Positions 29,912 to 42,462 of a stretch of DNA of 64,000 nucleotides are shown one piece after another; position 1 is the first letter of the stretch, and every line of letters begins with the position of its first letter. Origin of the DNA: Staphylococcus sp. M0911 (GTDB lineage Bacteria > Bacillota > Bacilli > Staphylococcales > Staphylococcaceae). Position numbers and translations under genes: made by a program. The stretch lies in assembly GCF_003491325.1 (NCBI RefSeq), contig NZ_CP022881.1, positions 2,374,351 through 2,438,350 on the forward strand, read 5' to 3'. The notes beneath the pieces were generated by a model, which searched no databases, was not told the origin of the DNA, and saw nothing but the letters and a program-made list of their open reading frames with translations.

Positions 29912-30850
29912 TTAATAACCTATTTCCATATCGTTACTATTACATAATTGACGATAATCGTCATATTGTATGTTTTTACCAATTAACACCAGATATTGCG
30001 GGACTTCTTTCTTAAATGCTACTGGCGTTAATTCAAACTGACCTTGCATATATTGAACTAAATAAGTATGCGGTTGGTCTATGAATTGAATAAATCCTTT
30101 CATACGATAAATATTTGACGGTAAGGCGTCTAAATAATCTATAAACTGTAGTTTGGTACATTTGACTGGTACATCGATGTATTGATGATGAATACCTTTA
30201 TGAAGTGATTGATGATCTATTTTAGTCTTTGTCATCTGTACATTGTTATCGGTAGTTTTTGTATACTTAGGCAAAGTGATTCGACCGTACATACCTACTT
30301 GAATATCTGCTTCTGGATTGATAATTTCTAATTCTTTTAATAATTGGCTGGTAACATTCACATGTGTTAAATCAATTTTATTCACAAATAAGTGAGAACA
30401 ATGACTCAATTGTTCATAAAACAAACCTTGGATATCTTTTGGATAAGATTTTAACGATTGATACATTTGTGCATCTACAATGCCCAACATATGTTTAATA
30501 CTAGTAAATGGTGCTAAGATGGGTGTTAAACATGCATCTACAACTGCCAGTGGTTCTGCGATCCCACTGCATTCAATAAATACAATATCAGGTTGATAAT
30601 CTAAATATAGTTGATGCAATTGATCTGAAACATCTGCTTTCATTGCACAACAAATACAGCCTTCAGTAAGCTCATTTAAAGGAATCTTTTGATCAATTAA
30701 TTGACCATCCACACTTTGCTTACCAAACTCATTCATAATTACCGCTGGTTGTAACCCTTGTGCCACCGCTTCAGACACGAGATGATTCAATAATGTGGTT
30801 TTACCACCACCTAAAAACCCTCCTATGATCACAATATCCATCTTAGCCAC
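29912..30850 (-). CDS. COG0523 (CobW/ZNG1-type) metal-chaperone GTPase
   Basis: 312-aa P-loop GTPase of the G3E family, whose members insert or traffic zinc and other metals. Walker A is GGFLGGGKTTLL (about 10-21), followed by MNEFG, the metal-binding GCICCAMKAD (CxCC, about 64-68), ECSGIAEP and the guanine motif NKID (about 157). A C-terminal CobW_C-like domain follows. It is last of a three-gene operon (5 bp after the FeoB-like gene) that begins behind a Zur-like box, so zinc limitation is the likely inducer. Confidence 0.9.
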   Translation of the reverse strand: MAKMDIVIIGGFLGGGKTTLLNHLVSEAVAQGLQPAVIMNEFGKQSVDGQLIDQKIPLNELTEGCICCAMKADVSDQLHQLYLDYQPDIVFIECSGIAEPLAVVDACLTPILAPFTSIKHMLGIVDAQMYQSLKSYPKDIQGLFYEQLSHCSHLFVNKIDLTHVNVTSQLLKELEIINPEADIQVGMYGRITLPKYTKTTDNNVQMTKTKIDHQSLHKGIHHQYIDVPVKCTKLQFIDYLDALPSNIYRMKGFIQFIDQPHTYLVQYMQGQFELTPVAFKKEVPQYLVLIGKNIQYDDYRQLCNSNDMEIGY

Positions 30851-30855
30851 TCCTT

Positions 30856-33390
<2,535 letters not shown>

Positions 33391-33428
33391 TACATCTCTC
33401 AATTCTTTTATCATTAATGAACATAAAT

Positions 33429-33473
33429 AACCCAATACTAAATCCACTAATAAAGTAAATTTAGTATTGGGTT
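33429..33473 (-). terminator. Hairpin after the GNAT gene
   Basis: 15-bp perfect arms (33429-33443 with 33459-33473). T-runs are modest on both sides, so termination is likely but not certain. Confidence 0.6.
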
Positions 33474-33579
33474 ATATTATTTGTAGATGTTTTTTAGCGT
33501 TATCGTGATGATTTTAAATATTCACAACGAAACACTGAATATATAATGTATAACCAATAATTATCTAGTCTTTTTCTAT

Positions 33580-34122
33580 TTATGATTCCCATTCTGATTT
33601 TAATAAACTATAAACAAAACTATCTTTAAATTGACCTTGTACTTTTTCTTCGCATCTCAGTCGACCTTCTCTTGTAAAACCTAATCGTTTTGGTATCGCT
33701 TGGCTTTTTTTGTTTTCAACTGATGCTCTAATTTCCACACGATTTAACTTTAATTCATGGAATGCATAATCAATCAATGCTTTAGTACACTGTGTCATGA
33801 TTCCTTTTTTCTGATGATTTTCACCTAAATAATACCCAATTGATGTTTTCTTGTTCACATTGTCAATATAGTGTAATCCAATCACACCAACCAATTGGTC
33901 TTCTATCCATATACCGCAATGAAAACCATTACCTGAGGCAAATTGGCGTAACGCTGCTTGAATAAATTTTCGACTATCTTCAACTTGGTTAGTATAAGCT
34001 ACAAATGGTAACCATTCTGCTAAATATGACCTCGATTGATCAACAATATTAAATAATGTATCCGCTTCTCTCTCTTCTAATATCTTTAAAGTTACGTCTT
34101 CATTTACTTTAAATCCAAACAT
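33580..34122 (-). CDS. GNAT acetyltransferase (RimJ/RimL type)
   Basis: 180-aa N-acetyltransferase resembling ribosomal-protein-serine acetyltransferases. It has a substrate-side N-terminal half (WLPFVAYTNQVEDSRKFI), acetyl-CoA loop KTSIGYYLGENHQKKGIMT (the G-x4-Q/R-x-x-G/A region) and AIPKRLGFTREGRLR. ATG 34122 is chosen because GGGGTG lies 6 nt before it; the frame from 34155 adds 11 residues without a site. The acceptor is unknown. Confidence 0.83.
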   Translation of the reverse strand: MFGFKVNEDVTLKILEEREADTLFNIVDQSRSYLAEWLPFVAYTNQVEDSRKFIQAALRQFASGNGFHCGIWIEDQLVGVIGLHYIDNVNKKTSIGYYLGENHQKKGIMTQCTKALIDYAFHELKLNRVEIRASVENKKSQAIPKRLGFTREGRLRCEEKVQGQFKDSFVYSLLKSEWES

Positions 34123-34186
34123 CCTTAACACCCCATTTACATTATTGTCACACAATTCTGTTAATTATCAACATAATAACACACGT

Positions 34187-34281
34187 TGTGGATAACTTAC
34201 AATCAATCCTTAAACCTTGATATACATAGTTTTATCAAACTGTTAATTCAAAATTATCCACAACCTCTAAACTTATCCACG
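34187..34281. promoter_or_regulatory. Cluster of three DnaA boxes
   Basis: TGTGGATAA (34187-34195, minus orientation), TTATCCACA (34254-34262) and TTATCCACG (34273-34281). Two are perfect and one has a single change. The cluster lies about 30 kb from oriC, between the GNAT gene and the terminator of the Ser-rich gene, outside coding sequence. Confidence 0.65.
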
Positions 34282-34340
34282 AAAAAAGCCCCTATCATTG
34301 ATTCATCTTTCTTACAAAGTTTTAATCAACGATAGAGACC
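34282..34340 (-). terminator. Terminator of the lipoprotein/Ser-rich gene pair
   Basis: Minus-strand arms 34324-34340 and 34288-34303 (core CTATCGTTGATT / AATCAATGATAG, one wobble pair) then six T. The T-run abuts a DnaA box. Confidence 0.75.
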
Positions 34341-34359
34341 CTTTATTAATAATGATTAT

Positions 34360-34998
34360 TTATTGAACAACACCATTTTTAATTTTGACGTGTTGTCCTT
34401 TTTGAATTTTGTCGTATTGCTTTTTGGGTACAACTACAACACGTTTACCTTGTTTCGTATCAACTGTTACTGTGTATAATTTTTCATGGTCTTTCATTTG
34501 ATGTTTCAACATGTTCATTTGATATTGAACATTATTTTTCTTTTCCTGACTGGCTTGAGATGCGGAAGAAAAGAGATACAAATATAACCAATTATTATAA
34601 AATGACGTCGACATAAATTGAGTTTGATATGCTGCACTTGAACTATAAGGACGTCTTGGACTTACTAAAGATTTGGTAGTCGAGTTATTTTTATATTGTT
34701 TGCTTTGTGCTGACTTAGATTGACTCGATTTAGCTGCTTGTTGAGACGCTCGTTGACTTGATTGTTGAGCTGCTCGTGACGCATTAGCTGCACTTGAACG
34801 GCTCATAGATGAACTTGATGATGTGGATGAAGCACCTCTTGATGAAGCCGATGACGAACTTGATGATGAGCTACTAGAACTACTAGAGCTAGAACCACCT
34901 GAAGTACTTGCCGCATCTAGTTGAGTAGACAAAGCAACTGTCATGATCGTTACAAACGTAATGGTTATTAAACTAAATTTACATAATAAACGCTTCAT
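34360..34998 (-). CDS. Secreted serine-rich protein, unknown function
   Basis: 212 aa with a signal peptide (MKRLLCKFSLITITFVTIMT to about residue 30, LDAAS). A run of about 15 Ser is followed by a Ser/Ala/Arg/Gln region to about 110, and then by a folded-looking C-terminus with YNNWLYLYLFSSASQA and a Val/Lys-rich end. No YSIRK or LPXTG motif, so it is not a serine-rich-repeat adhesin. The Ser codons are mixed (TCA, AGT, AGC, TCT), arguing against simple slippage. It lies 14 bp after a lipoprotein gene; the two probably act together at the cell surface. Confidence 0.6.
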   Translation of the reverse strand: MKRLLCKFSLITITFVTIMTVALSTQLDAASTSGGSSSSSSSSSSSSSSSASSRGASSTSSSSSMSRSSAANASRAAQQSSQRASQQAAKSSQSKSAQSKQYKNNSTTKSLVSPRRPYSSSAAYQTQFMSTSFYNNWLYLYLFSSASQASQEKKNNVQYQMNMLKHQMKDHEKLYTVTVDTKQGKRVVVVPKKQYDKIQKGQHVKIKNGVVQ

Positions 34999-35012
34999 AA
35001 ACTCACCTCTAC

Positions 35013-35393
35013 TTATTTAGATACTTCATCTTTAGACACTGCTTTACCTTCTGTTTCATCATCGCCATACATCATATATGGTGGACGATAAACATGGATC
35101 TTTTTACCATCTTTAATCATATATGGTTTCTTATTGCCGTCACTTAAGATATGTTCGTAAACATGATCTAAAGTTGTTTTTTCTAAATGGGATTTCCCTT
35201 TACTATCTTTATATTTGATTTCAACATTTGGTGTTTCTTCATCACCATCATTTAATACTTCGTAGTATTCGTATTCATATTTATCAGATTTTTTACTTTC
35301 TTTGGAAGGCTCTTTTTGTTCACCATTACCCCCACACGCAGCTAAAGTTAAACATAATAAACATGTGCTCACTAAAAATAAAATCTTTTTCAT
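35013..35393 (-). CDS. Lipoprotein, unknown function
   Basis: 126 aa with a type II signal peptide and lipobox LTLAAC (Cys at residue 20), a charged Lys/Glu linker, and a small domain with PNVEIKYKDSKGKSHLEKTT and IHVYRPPYMMYGDDE. No family recognised. AAAGGAG lies upstream of the ATG. It forms a two-gene unit with the Ser-rich secreted protein. Confidence 0.65.
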   Translation of the reverse strand: MKKILFLVSTCLLCLTLAACGGNGEQKEPSKESKKSDKYEYEYYEVLNDGDEETPNVEIKYKDSKGKSHLEKTTLDHVYEHILSDGNKKPYMIKDGKKIHVYRPPYMMYGDDETEGKAVSKDEVSK

Positions 35394-35661
35394 GAACAGA
35401 TACTCCTTTCAAATTATAAATATGTAAAACCAATTAATTATATGATTACATAACTTAATTAATTATTTCAATTACATTTACAAAAATTAAACGATTAATT
35501 CTAATTTTTTATACGTATTTTTAAATATCACAAATGATTCCCTTCAACCACTTCAACCTTTCAAAGCTGTAAGTTTAGGGCGATGATTTGTAAGATTAGA
35601 TAAAGGCTAGAATGACAGATCACTTCTAAAATAAAGATATAAGCAAATAAGGAGTGATAAC

Positions 35662-36420
35662 ATGTCAATCTTACAGGTCAATCAATTATCCAAAATTTAT
35701 GGTAAGAAGAAGCAATATCAAGCACTTAAAGATATTAATTTTTCAGTTGAAAAGGGCGAATTTGTGGCCATTATGGGGCCATCAGGATCCGGTAAAACAA
35801 CCCTTCTAAATGTCTTAAGTTCAATTGATACGATTTCGAGTGGTTCTGTGATTGTTGACGGTCACAATATAACTCAATTAAAAAATAAACAACTTGCACA
35901 ATTTCGTAAGACGTCATTAGGCTTTATCTTTCAAGATTATAGTGTTTTACCAACGTTAACAGTTAAAGAAAATATTATGTTGCCTTTATCTGTTCAACAA
36001 CATAGTAAGAAGGAAATGGAGCAATATTATAAAGAGGTTACTAATGCTTTAGGCATTTATGATTTAAGCCAAAAATATCCAAATGAAATATCTGGTGGTC
36101 AACAACAACGTACTGCAGCTGCACGTGCATTCGTACATCAACCTAAAATCATTTTCGCCGATGAACCTACTGGTGCGCTTGACTCTAAAAGTGCACAAGA
36201 TTTATTAAATCGTCTTGAAGACATGAATCGAAAATTTCAATCCACTATCATAATGGTCACACATGATCCAGTCGCAGCTAGCTTTGCAAAGCGTGTCATT
36301 ATGTTAAAAGATGGCAATATTCATTCTGAAATTAACCAAGGAGAAGATAGTAAACAAGCCTTTTATGAACGTATCATTCAACTTCAATCTTCTTTAGGTG
36401 GTGTGACTCATGTCATTTAA
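35662..36420 (+). CDS. vraD: ABC transporter ATPase (VraD/BceA type)
   Basis: ATPase of a Bce-type antimicrobial-peptide resistance transporter (252 aa). It has Walker [11 protein letters not shown] (about 40-49), signature SGGQQQR (about 145), Walker [13 protein letters not shown] and switch His in VTHD. It overlaps vraE by 11 bp and is followed by a small membrane gene of VraH type. In S. aureus VraDEH gives bacitracin, nisin and daptomycin tolerance. The usual BraRS-type two-component genes are not adjacent here. Confidence 0.92.
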   Translation: MSILQVNQLSKIYGKKKQYQALKDINFSVEKGEFVAIMGPSGSGKTTLLNVLSSIDTISSGSVIVDGHNITQLKNKQLAQFRKTSLGFIFQDYSVLPTLTVKENIMLPLSVQQHSKKEMEQYYKEVTNALGIYDLSQKYPNEISGGQQQRTAAARAFVHQPKIIFADEPTGALDSKSAQDLLNRLEDMNRKFQSTIIMVTHDPVAASFAKRVIMLKDGNIHSEINQGEDSKQAFYERIIQLQSSLGGVTHVI

Positions 36421-38290
36421 TCAAATCACACTTAAAAATTTACGAATGAATATCAAACACTATGGTATTTATTTATTTTCATTGCTTTTAAGTATTATCT
36501 TGTATTTTAGCTTTACCACTTTGCAATTCACACACAGTATTAATAATAACAATGCTTTGGCAATTATTAAAAAAGGCGCCTCCGTGGGGTCAGTATTTCT
36601 ATTTATCATTATCGTGATTTTCTTGATGTACGCGAATCATTTATTTATTAAAAGGCGTACACAAGAGTTTGCCTTATTTCAACTGATAGGTTTAACACGT
36701 AGTAATATTTTAAGAATGCTATGTATTGAACAACTAACAATATTTCTAATCACTGGTGTACTAGGTGTGATGATAGGCATATTTGGTTCTCAACTTTTAT
36801 TGTATATCGCATCAAAATTAATGCATTTAACAATTAAATTGACTATTGGTTTCGAACCTATGGCTTTATCTTTAACATTATTGCTATTAATTATTGCATT
36901 TACACTTATCCTATTCCAAAGCTATATATTCTTAAAAAAGCGTAGTATTTTAGCTTTAATGAAAGACCGCCGTCATACTGAGGCCACTAAAGTTAAAATT
37001 ACCTTTTTAGAAGTAATTAGCGGATTGTTAGGTATTGCGATGATTGTTTTAGGTTATTACATGGCTACTGAAATGTTCGGTACTTTTAAACAATTAACAT
37101 TATCTATGACATCACCGTTTATTATATTATTTCTAACTGTCGTAGGTGCTTATTTATTTTTCCGAAGCACTGTGTCACTGATTTTTAAATCAATTAAACA
37201 CTTTAAACATGGCCATGTCACTATTACAGATGTCGTATTCACCGCTTCAATTATGCATAGAATAAAGAAAAATGCGATGTCTCTAACTATTATTGCAGTT
37301 ATTTCGGCTGTTACCGTTTCTGTCCTTTGCTTCGCCACAATTACACAAGAAAATAGCAACAATACTTTTAAATCTATAGCACCTCAAGATTTTAACTTAA
37401 CAACTGAAAAGCAAGCTCAATTATTAAAAAAACAATTGGAGAAAAATCATATCGACTATCACACCAAAACGTATGAATCCATTTCTCCTAAATCAGTAGA
37501 AGATAAGGTTTTGACATTAAAAAATGATAGTAAAAGTATGGCAATACACAATGTACTTGTACCAAACGACAATCTGAATGGTACTGACGCAATTATTACA
37601 AATACGAAAAATACACCTGGTATTATGGAGGTTCATATTAATCAAACGGTAACTGTAAAAGGTAAGCAACAACAAACTTTTAAAGTGACTAAAGAGGATA
37701 AAAATAAAATACTGCCACTTGATCTCACATCTAATATGCCAGCCATTGAAGTCAGTCGTGCCGAATTTAATAAATTAAAGACGGCTGATATCACACACAA
37801 TATATATGGCATTAGTCTTGACCATCATCAAGACATGAAACAAGCCACACACATTGCAAAATCAATTGATCCTAATATTCAATCGAAAAATGAAATTAAA
37901 AAGGACTTAGATGCGACAAATGGTATTTTAGTATTCGTGACATCATTCCTCGGTTTATCATTTTTAATTGCTGCGGGTTGTATTATTTATATTAAACAGA
38001 TAGATGAAACTGAAAATGAAATTGATCATTTCCGTATATTAAATCGCATGGGTTTTACTCATCATGACATGTTAAAAGGGCTAACTTTAAAAATCATTTT
38101 CAACTTTGGCCTACCACTCATTATCGCATTATTACATGCTTTATTTGCTGCAATTGCTTTTATGAAATTAATGGGAAACGTGTCATACACTACCATCATT
38201 ATCGTGATGATTGTGTACACTATTGTCTACTTTGCATTTGCGCTAATAGGATTCTTACATTCTAGTCGAGTTATTAAAAAAGCCTTTTAG
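36410..38290 (+). CDS. vraE: ABC transporter permease (VraE/BceB type)
   Basis: 626-aa permease of the FtsX/BceB type with about ten membrane segments and the large extracellular domain between TM7 and TM8 (about residues 310-500) that recognises peptide antibiotics bound to lipid carriers. [14 protein letters not shown] coupling helix text appears as [14 protein letters not shown] near the C-terminal segments. Pairs with VraD. Confidence 0.92.
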   Translation: MSFNQITLKNLRMNIKHYGIYLFSLLLSIILYFSFTTLQFTHSINNNNALAIIKKGASVGSVFLFIIIVIFLMYANHLFIKRRTQEFALFQLIGLTRSNILRMLCIEQLTIFLITGVLGVMIGIFGSQLLLYIASKLMHLTIKLTIGFEPMALSLTLLLLIIAFTLILFQSYIFLKKRSILALMKDRRHTEATKVKITFLEVISGLLGIAMIVLGYYMATEMFGTFKQLTLSMTSPFIILFLTVVGAYLFFRSTVSLIFKSIKHFKHGHVTITDVVFTASIMHRIKKNAMSLTIIAVISAVTVSVLCFATITQENSNNTFKSIAPQDFNLTTEKQAQLLKKQLEKNHIDYHTKTYESISPKSVEDKVLTLKNDSKSMAIHNVLVPNDNLNGTDAIITNTKNTPGIMEVHINQTVTVKGKQQQTFKVTKEDKNKILPLDLTSNMPAIEVSRAEFNKLKTADITHNIYGISLDHHQDMKQATHIAKSIDPNIQSKNEIKKDLDATNGILVFVTSFLGLSFLIAAGCIIYIKQIDETENEIDHFRILNRMGFTHHDMLKGLTLKIIFNFGLPLIIALLHALFAAIAFMKLMGNVSYTTIIIVMIVYTIVYFAFALIGFLHSSRVIKKAF

Positions 38291-38327
38291 TCATTATTTA
38301 AATAAAAAGTATAAGGAGAGATTTATA

Positions 38328-38516
38328 ATGAAATTTAAAGATTTAATTAAACAGTCATACGAGGATTTGAAAAACTTAAACGTCAATGTATTCAACGTCA
38401 TTATGTTAACGTTAATCGTTATAGTATTAAGTAGCGCTTTGACACCGATTGCCGGTATCCCAATTGGATTACTAGGTGGCGCCTATGTCTTAAAACGTCG
38501 TGACGAAAAGCAATAA
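38328..38516 (+). CDS. vraH: Small membrane protein, VraH-like
   Basis: 62 aa, N-terminal amphipathic MKFKDLIKQSYEDLKNLNVNV, then two hydrophobic segments separated by TPIAGIP and a basic tail. Length, topology and place (37 bp after vraE, ribosome-binding site AAGGAGAG) match VraH, the third member of VraDEH needed for high-level daptomycin tolerance in S. aureus. Confidence 0.75.
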   Translation: MKFKDLIKQSYEDLKNLNVNVFNVIMLTLIVIVLSSALTPIAGIPIGLLGGAYVLKRRDEKQ

Positions 38517-38525
38517 ATACAGTAG

Positions 38526-38563
38526 AACAGTGTGTGCTCAATATTGAGCACACACTGTTTTTT
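38526..38563. terminator. Bidirectional terminator between vraH and lipase
   Basis: 34-bp perfect palindrome (16-bp arms 38526-38541 and 38544-38559) with T-run on the plus strand and a shorter one on the minus. Confidence 0.8.
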
Positions 38564-40637
38564 AATGTTTTATACCATCAATTTCTTCAATTCTAATTAA
38601 ATTATTGATAATTCCTAAATAAAATTGACTTAATTCTTCACCTATACGTTTATAATCTGTTGCATCTAATCCGACAAAATCTAAATGATCCCAACCGTTC
38701 ATCACTGGTTTGACTTGCCAAATACCTTTATCTGTAGATGGAGAAGTCATCCCTACCGTCTTAGCGGCTTGATTTGTAGGAAATAATGAAGACGACACTG
38801 GCACAATACCATCATTTTTCCTTACATTTACATTATCATCTCTACCTATTAACCTACTTGTTAAATCAAATAAGAAAAATTGTCTAATATTAGGATTCTC
38901 ATTACCTAGTGGTCCTGTATGTGTATCTAGTCCCGTATAAGATGTATAAACAATATTAGGATTAAGTGATGTCATCTGATTTAGCTTCTCAGAACCTTCA
39001 GTCGTCAAATCATAGACTGCACTATCTTGAGTCTTCCAAATCTTACTATTTGCAACTCGTTTCACATAATCAATGTAACTTTCATCTGGACGTTGTTTGA
39101 ATCCCCATTGTGAAAATCCGAGATCAATATGAGAATATTTATTTCCACTTAAACGTCCTATTCTATTAAATACACCTTTTACAAAATCAGTATTCCCAAG
39201 TTTATCTGCAGCTGGTGTGCCATTATGTGGTGTCGCTAAAGTTGTGATTGATGAAATCATATTATCTTTCCCACCTGTAAATAAAGGAGAAATCTCACCA
39301 CCATGTGCTTTTTGATAATCTATTTCTTCCTGATTACCATGTCTTAAAAAATGCTCAAGCAGACGTATCGTTTGACCGCCCATACTGTGACCTATTAAGT
39401 GAAGCTTTTTACCTGGCTCCCAATCTGGCATAATCCCTTGATAAACTTTACCGTATCTATCATGCCCCGTTTTAGCAGCATGTGCTGCACCATAATCTAC
39501 TTTTCCACCTTTAATATAATGATACAGTTCTACAGCGCGGTCATAGTTACTACTAAAAGCACCGACACTCGCTTCATGCACGTCATAACCTAGCTTCTCT
39601 AATCGTTTCTTAACTGGGAATTTTGTACCGCCCCAATAATTAGGATACAAAGCTGGTGCATTGTCACCCACTAATCCTAAAAATCCATGCACTAGTACTA
39701 CTGGATATTTATTTTTATATTGATTACTTTTGACAGTAGCTTCATCTGTATTTTTAGGTTTAATATTCTGATTTGTAGTTTGCTGTTGTGTTGGGTTAGT
39801 AGAAATATTTGTGTTAACTTTTTGACCTGGAGTTGAATGGGATTGGGTCTTTAATGAATGCGGTTTATGTTGTTGGCTGTGTGACTTTACAGAAGTTGTG
39901 TTGTCTTTGCTTTTATTGTTACTTTGCTGCTTGGTATCTGTTTGCTCAATTGGCTGGTTATCTAATTTTTCTTTTACATCATTTCGAGATTGTAATTGTT
40001 GGTTATCGTTTTGTGGTTTAACATCTAGACGTTGCTTTTGTTGTTTATTATTTGATGAATCAGGGTTTTCTTTTTGGTTTAATTGCGAATGGTTAGATTG
40101 ATTATTATTAACCTGCTTGTTTTTATCTTGATACTGATCTTGAATACGCTTATGATCATCTGCTTTTTCAATTTTTTCTGGTTTGATATTAGAAGTTTTG
40201 TCATCACTAAGTTGCTGTTTGTTATGACTTTCCTGATTATTAATGGAGGACTCTTTTGAAGACTGATTAGCCGTCTGATTAGAAGCAGGTTGTTCCTGTT
40301 TTTCAACTTGTTCTGCTTGTGTTGAATTCTGTATTTCCTTACTTTCGGCTTTTGAGGATTGTTGCTCATTTTGTTGAGAATAAGACTGCGCGTCGTCTAC
40401 TTTATTAATATTTTTGTCGATTTCCGATTCTTTTGAAGACACATTAGCTTCTTGATCGGAAGGTTTGGATTGAGTATAAACTGATTCTTGTGATAAGTGG
40501 GAGGATTGTTGCTCAGCAGCTTGAACGTCATGTTCTGAAATAAAAAATGTAATACCAGCTACAATTGATACAACACCTATTGTAATTTTTCGAATACTAA
40601 ACTGTCTTTTAGAATTATTATTTTTCAAAAAAATCAC
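38562..40637 (-). CDS. lip: Secreted glycerol-ester hydrolase (staphylococcal pre-pro-lipase)
   Basis: 691-aa secreted triacylglycerol lipase. It has a YSIRK-type signal ([19 protein letters not shown], residues 11-29). A long Gln/Asn/Ser/Lys-rich propeptide (about 42-305), which acts as an intramolecular chaperone in this family, comes next. The mature lipase starts [13 protein letters not shown], has nucleophile Ser in GHSMGG, catalytic Asp in the [10 protein letters not shown] region and His in WDHLDF. Length and layout match Geh/Lip1/Lip2. The tail ends at the stop just before the shared terminator. Confidence 0.94.
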   Translation of the reverse strand: MIFLKNNNSKRQFSIRKITIGVVSIVAGITFFISEHDVQAAEQQSSHLSQESVYTQSKPSDQEANVSSKESEIDKNINKVDDAQSYSQQNEQQSSKAESKEIQNSTQAEQVEKQEQPASNQTANQSSKESSINNQESHNKQQLSDDKTSNIKPEKIEKADDHKRIQDQYQDKNKQVNNNQSNHSQLNQKENPDSSNNKQQKQRLDVKPQNDNQQLQSRNDVKEKLDNQPIEQTDTKQQSNNKSKDNTTSVKSHSQQHKPHSLKTQSHSTPGQKVNTNISTNPTQQQTTNQNIKPKNTDEATVKSNQYKNKYPVVLVHGFLGLVGDNAPALYPNYWGGTKFPVKKRLEKLGYDVHEASVGAFSSNYDRAVELYHYIKGGKVDYGAAHAAKTGHDRYGKVYQGIMPDWEPGKKLHLIGHSMGGQTIRLLEHFLRHGNQEEIDYQKAHGGEISPLFTGGKDNMISSITTLATPHNGTPAADKLGNTDFVKGVFNRIGRLSGNKYSHIDLGFSQWGFKQRPDESYIDYVKRVANSKIWKTQDSAVYDLTTEGSEKLNQMTSLNPNIVYTSYTGLDTHTGPLGNENPNIRQFFLFDLTSRLIGRDDNVNVRKNDGIVPVSSSLFPTNQAAKTVGMTSPSTDKGIWQVKPVMNGWDHLDFVGLDATDYKRIGEELSQFYLGIINNLIRIEEIDGIKH

Positions 40638-40842
40638 CTCTATAAGTATTTCCCTAACTTATAGATTCAAAAAAATAACTGTTAATTAATTTTATCATAT
40701 AATCGTTAAGCATCTTTAATTTTTTATTTACATTTTGGTAAAGTTTTTTATTAATTTTATACTATATAGATTGATAAATTAGATAATTAATGGTTATGTT
40801 TGTTATATTGAAAATATCTTTCTAATTTAAGGAGTTCCTTTC

Positions 40843-41055
40843 ATGGATCAATATCAAGCGTTATTCAATAATCCAAGTGGTTTTATATTTATACTTTTTA
40901 TCTTCTATTTAATAGCAAGTTTATTTTTCTTTACCTTAACTGTATTTATTGGATTGAAACCTGTATCGTTTAAAGAAAAAATCTTAACAATCGTTATTTT
41001 AACTACTGTATTGACCCTTACTTTAACAGGTCTTTCATATGTCATTATTAAATAA
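40843..41055 (+). CDS. Small membrane protein, unknown
   Basis: 70 aa with two hydrophobic segments (about 15-38 and 48-68, TIVILTTVLTLTLTG). Ribosome-binding site AAGGAG 9 nt before the ATG. Divergent from the lipase gene and convergent with an SDR. No family recognised. Confidence 0.6.
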   Translation: MDQYQALFNNPSGFIFILFIFYLIASLFFFTLTVFIGLKPVSFKEKILTIVILTTVLTLTLTGLSYVIIK

Positions 41056-41056
41056 T

Positions 41057-41091
41057 AAAAAGGGGCACCAATATGATGGTGTCCCTTTATT
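41057..41091. terminator. Terminator shared by convergent genes
   Basis: 11-bp stem with one wobble pair (41059-41069 with 41078-41088) flanked by A/T-runs on both sides. It overlaps the last bases of the SDR gene. Confidence 0.75.
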
Positions 41092-41794
41092 TGAATATTT
41101 TAAATGGCATCAATCTTAATAAAATTTTACCATTATGATTATGATTGTCTGTTAGTACTTTTACTATGGATTGTGCGCCTTCATTTACTGAACGCATTAA
41201 AAATCCTTTTTGATGATTATTCAGGTCTGTCGTAATACCTCCAGGCATGACACCAAATATTTCAACCGGTATTTTATTTTTCTTAAAATGTCTACCAAAT
41301 AATTTAATCATCGAATTTAATGGAGATTTAGTTGCAATATAACTAAATGGCTGGAAAAAGCTATTAGGATTCAAAGGTATCGTTAAATTTAATATTCTGC
41401 CGTGATTTTTAGCCAAAATAGGTGTAAATGTCTTAATCATTTCGAAATTACCAAAGAAATTGACATTTGCCAGTTCCTTTAATTCATCAAGTTCAACATC
41501 CAGTGGTGATGCGTTCATATTGCCTGAAATACCCGCATTATTAATCAATGCTTTCAAATCAGAATGTTGTGTTGCTATATAATCAGCAGCTGCATGTATG
41601 GTATCAATATTATTTAAATCAATTTGTATCCATTCAGCTGTTATACCTTTATTTTCGAGTGTCTTAACGGCAGCACGACCTCTTTCTTCATTACGTGCAC
41701 CTAATAATATCGTCCATCCTTTGTCACCTAGTTGTTTTGCCGTTTCAAAACCAATTCCCTTATTTGCGCCAGTTATTAATACTTTTTGTCTCAT
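41087..41794 (-). CDS. Short-chain dehydrogenase/reductase
   Basis: 235-aa SDR with TGANKGIGFETA (cofactor), NNAGISG and YIATKS (YxxxK active site), resembling carbonyl-reductase-like plain SDRs. ATG 41794 sits 7 nt after AGGAG; the longer frame from 41833 has none. Substrate not predictable. Single gene. Confidence 0.85.
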   Translation of the reverse strand: MRQKVLITGANKGIGFETAKQLGDKGWTILLGARNEERGRAAVKTLENKGITAEWIQIDLNNIDTIHAAADYIATQHSDLKALINNAGISGNMNASPLDVELDELKELANVNFFGNFEMIKTFTPILAKNHGRILNLTIPLNPNSFFQPFSYIATKSPLNSMIKLFGRHFKKNKIPVEIFGVMPGGITTDLNNHQKGFLMRSVNEGAQSIVKVLTDNHNHNGKILLRLMPFKIFK

Positions 41795-41979
41795 ATATAT
41801 ACTCCTATTAATCTGTCTTATTGTTAATCCCACTATACAATATTGATACTTTTAAATCACATTATTTCCTTTTATTCATAAAATTTCAATTGTTGATTAA
41901 AGTCACTAATTTAAATAAATCAATATATTAGGTTCTATTATATGTAACTGCTAAAATGCTAAAAAAGGAGGTAATAATT

Positions 41980-42315
41980 ATGGAAGATAAAAGACTATTT
42001 TATAACCAACCTGGTGTTGTTATTAAAATGAAAGCTAAGGAAGGTAGAGGTCAAGAATTGTTTGATTTATGTTTAAAAGCTAAACATTTAGAAGAATTGG
42101 GCATCGATGATCCTACTGATTGGGTTTTATGTCGTTCAGATGAAGATAACGATGTTTTATTAGCCTTTGAATTTTTCAGAAGTGATGAAGCTAAAGACAA
42201 TCACTACTCTAAACCTAGTACTGAAGACGAAACAAATGAGATTATGGAATTATTAGCAGATATTCCTCAACGTATAGACACACACATTGTATATTCTAGC
42301 GAAACTGAAAAATAA
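41980..42315 (+). CDS. Antibiotic-biosynthesis-monooxygenase-fold (ABM) protein
   Basis: 111-aa small dimeric alpha-beta barrel protein (VVIKMKAKEGRGQELFDLCLKA, then LAFEFFRSDEAKDNHYSK). Members act as quinol or haem-degrading monooxygenases or as reactive-species protectants. ATG 41980 is preceded by AAGGAGGT at 8 nt. Haem-degrading IsdG-type key residues are not evident, so no function is assigned. Confidence 0.75.
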   Translation: MEDKRLFYNQPGVVIKMKAKEGRGQELFDLCLKAKHLEELGIDDPTDWVLCRSDEDNDVLLAFEFFRSDEAKDNHYSKPSTEDETNEIMELLADIPQRIDTHIVYSSETEK

Positions 42316-42352
42316 CTCATTTTCACAATAAAACTTTCTAACTGATATAAAG

Positions 42353-42391
42353 AAGGTGATTTCTATGGATTTAATATAGAAGTCACCTTTT
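42353..42391 (+). terminator. Terminator after the ABM gene
   Basis: 14-bp stem with one wobble pair (42353-42366 with 42376-42389) and T-run. Confidence 0.7.
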
Positions 42392-42462
42392 CTGTCTAAT
42401 ATTCTCTGTTTATAGTAATATCAATAAATTAATCTCATCATTTTCAGATAAAGTATAAACTA

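Noticed and set aside
34360..34998. Serine-rich-repeat surface adhesin
   Set aside because: No YSIRK signal, no long SRR region, no LPXTG anchor and no SecA2 locus nearby.
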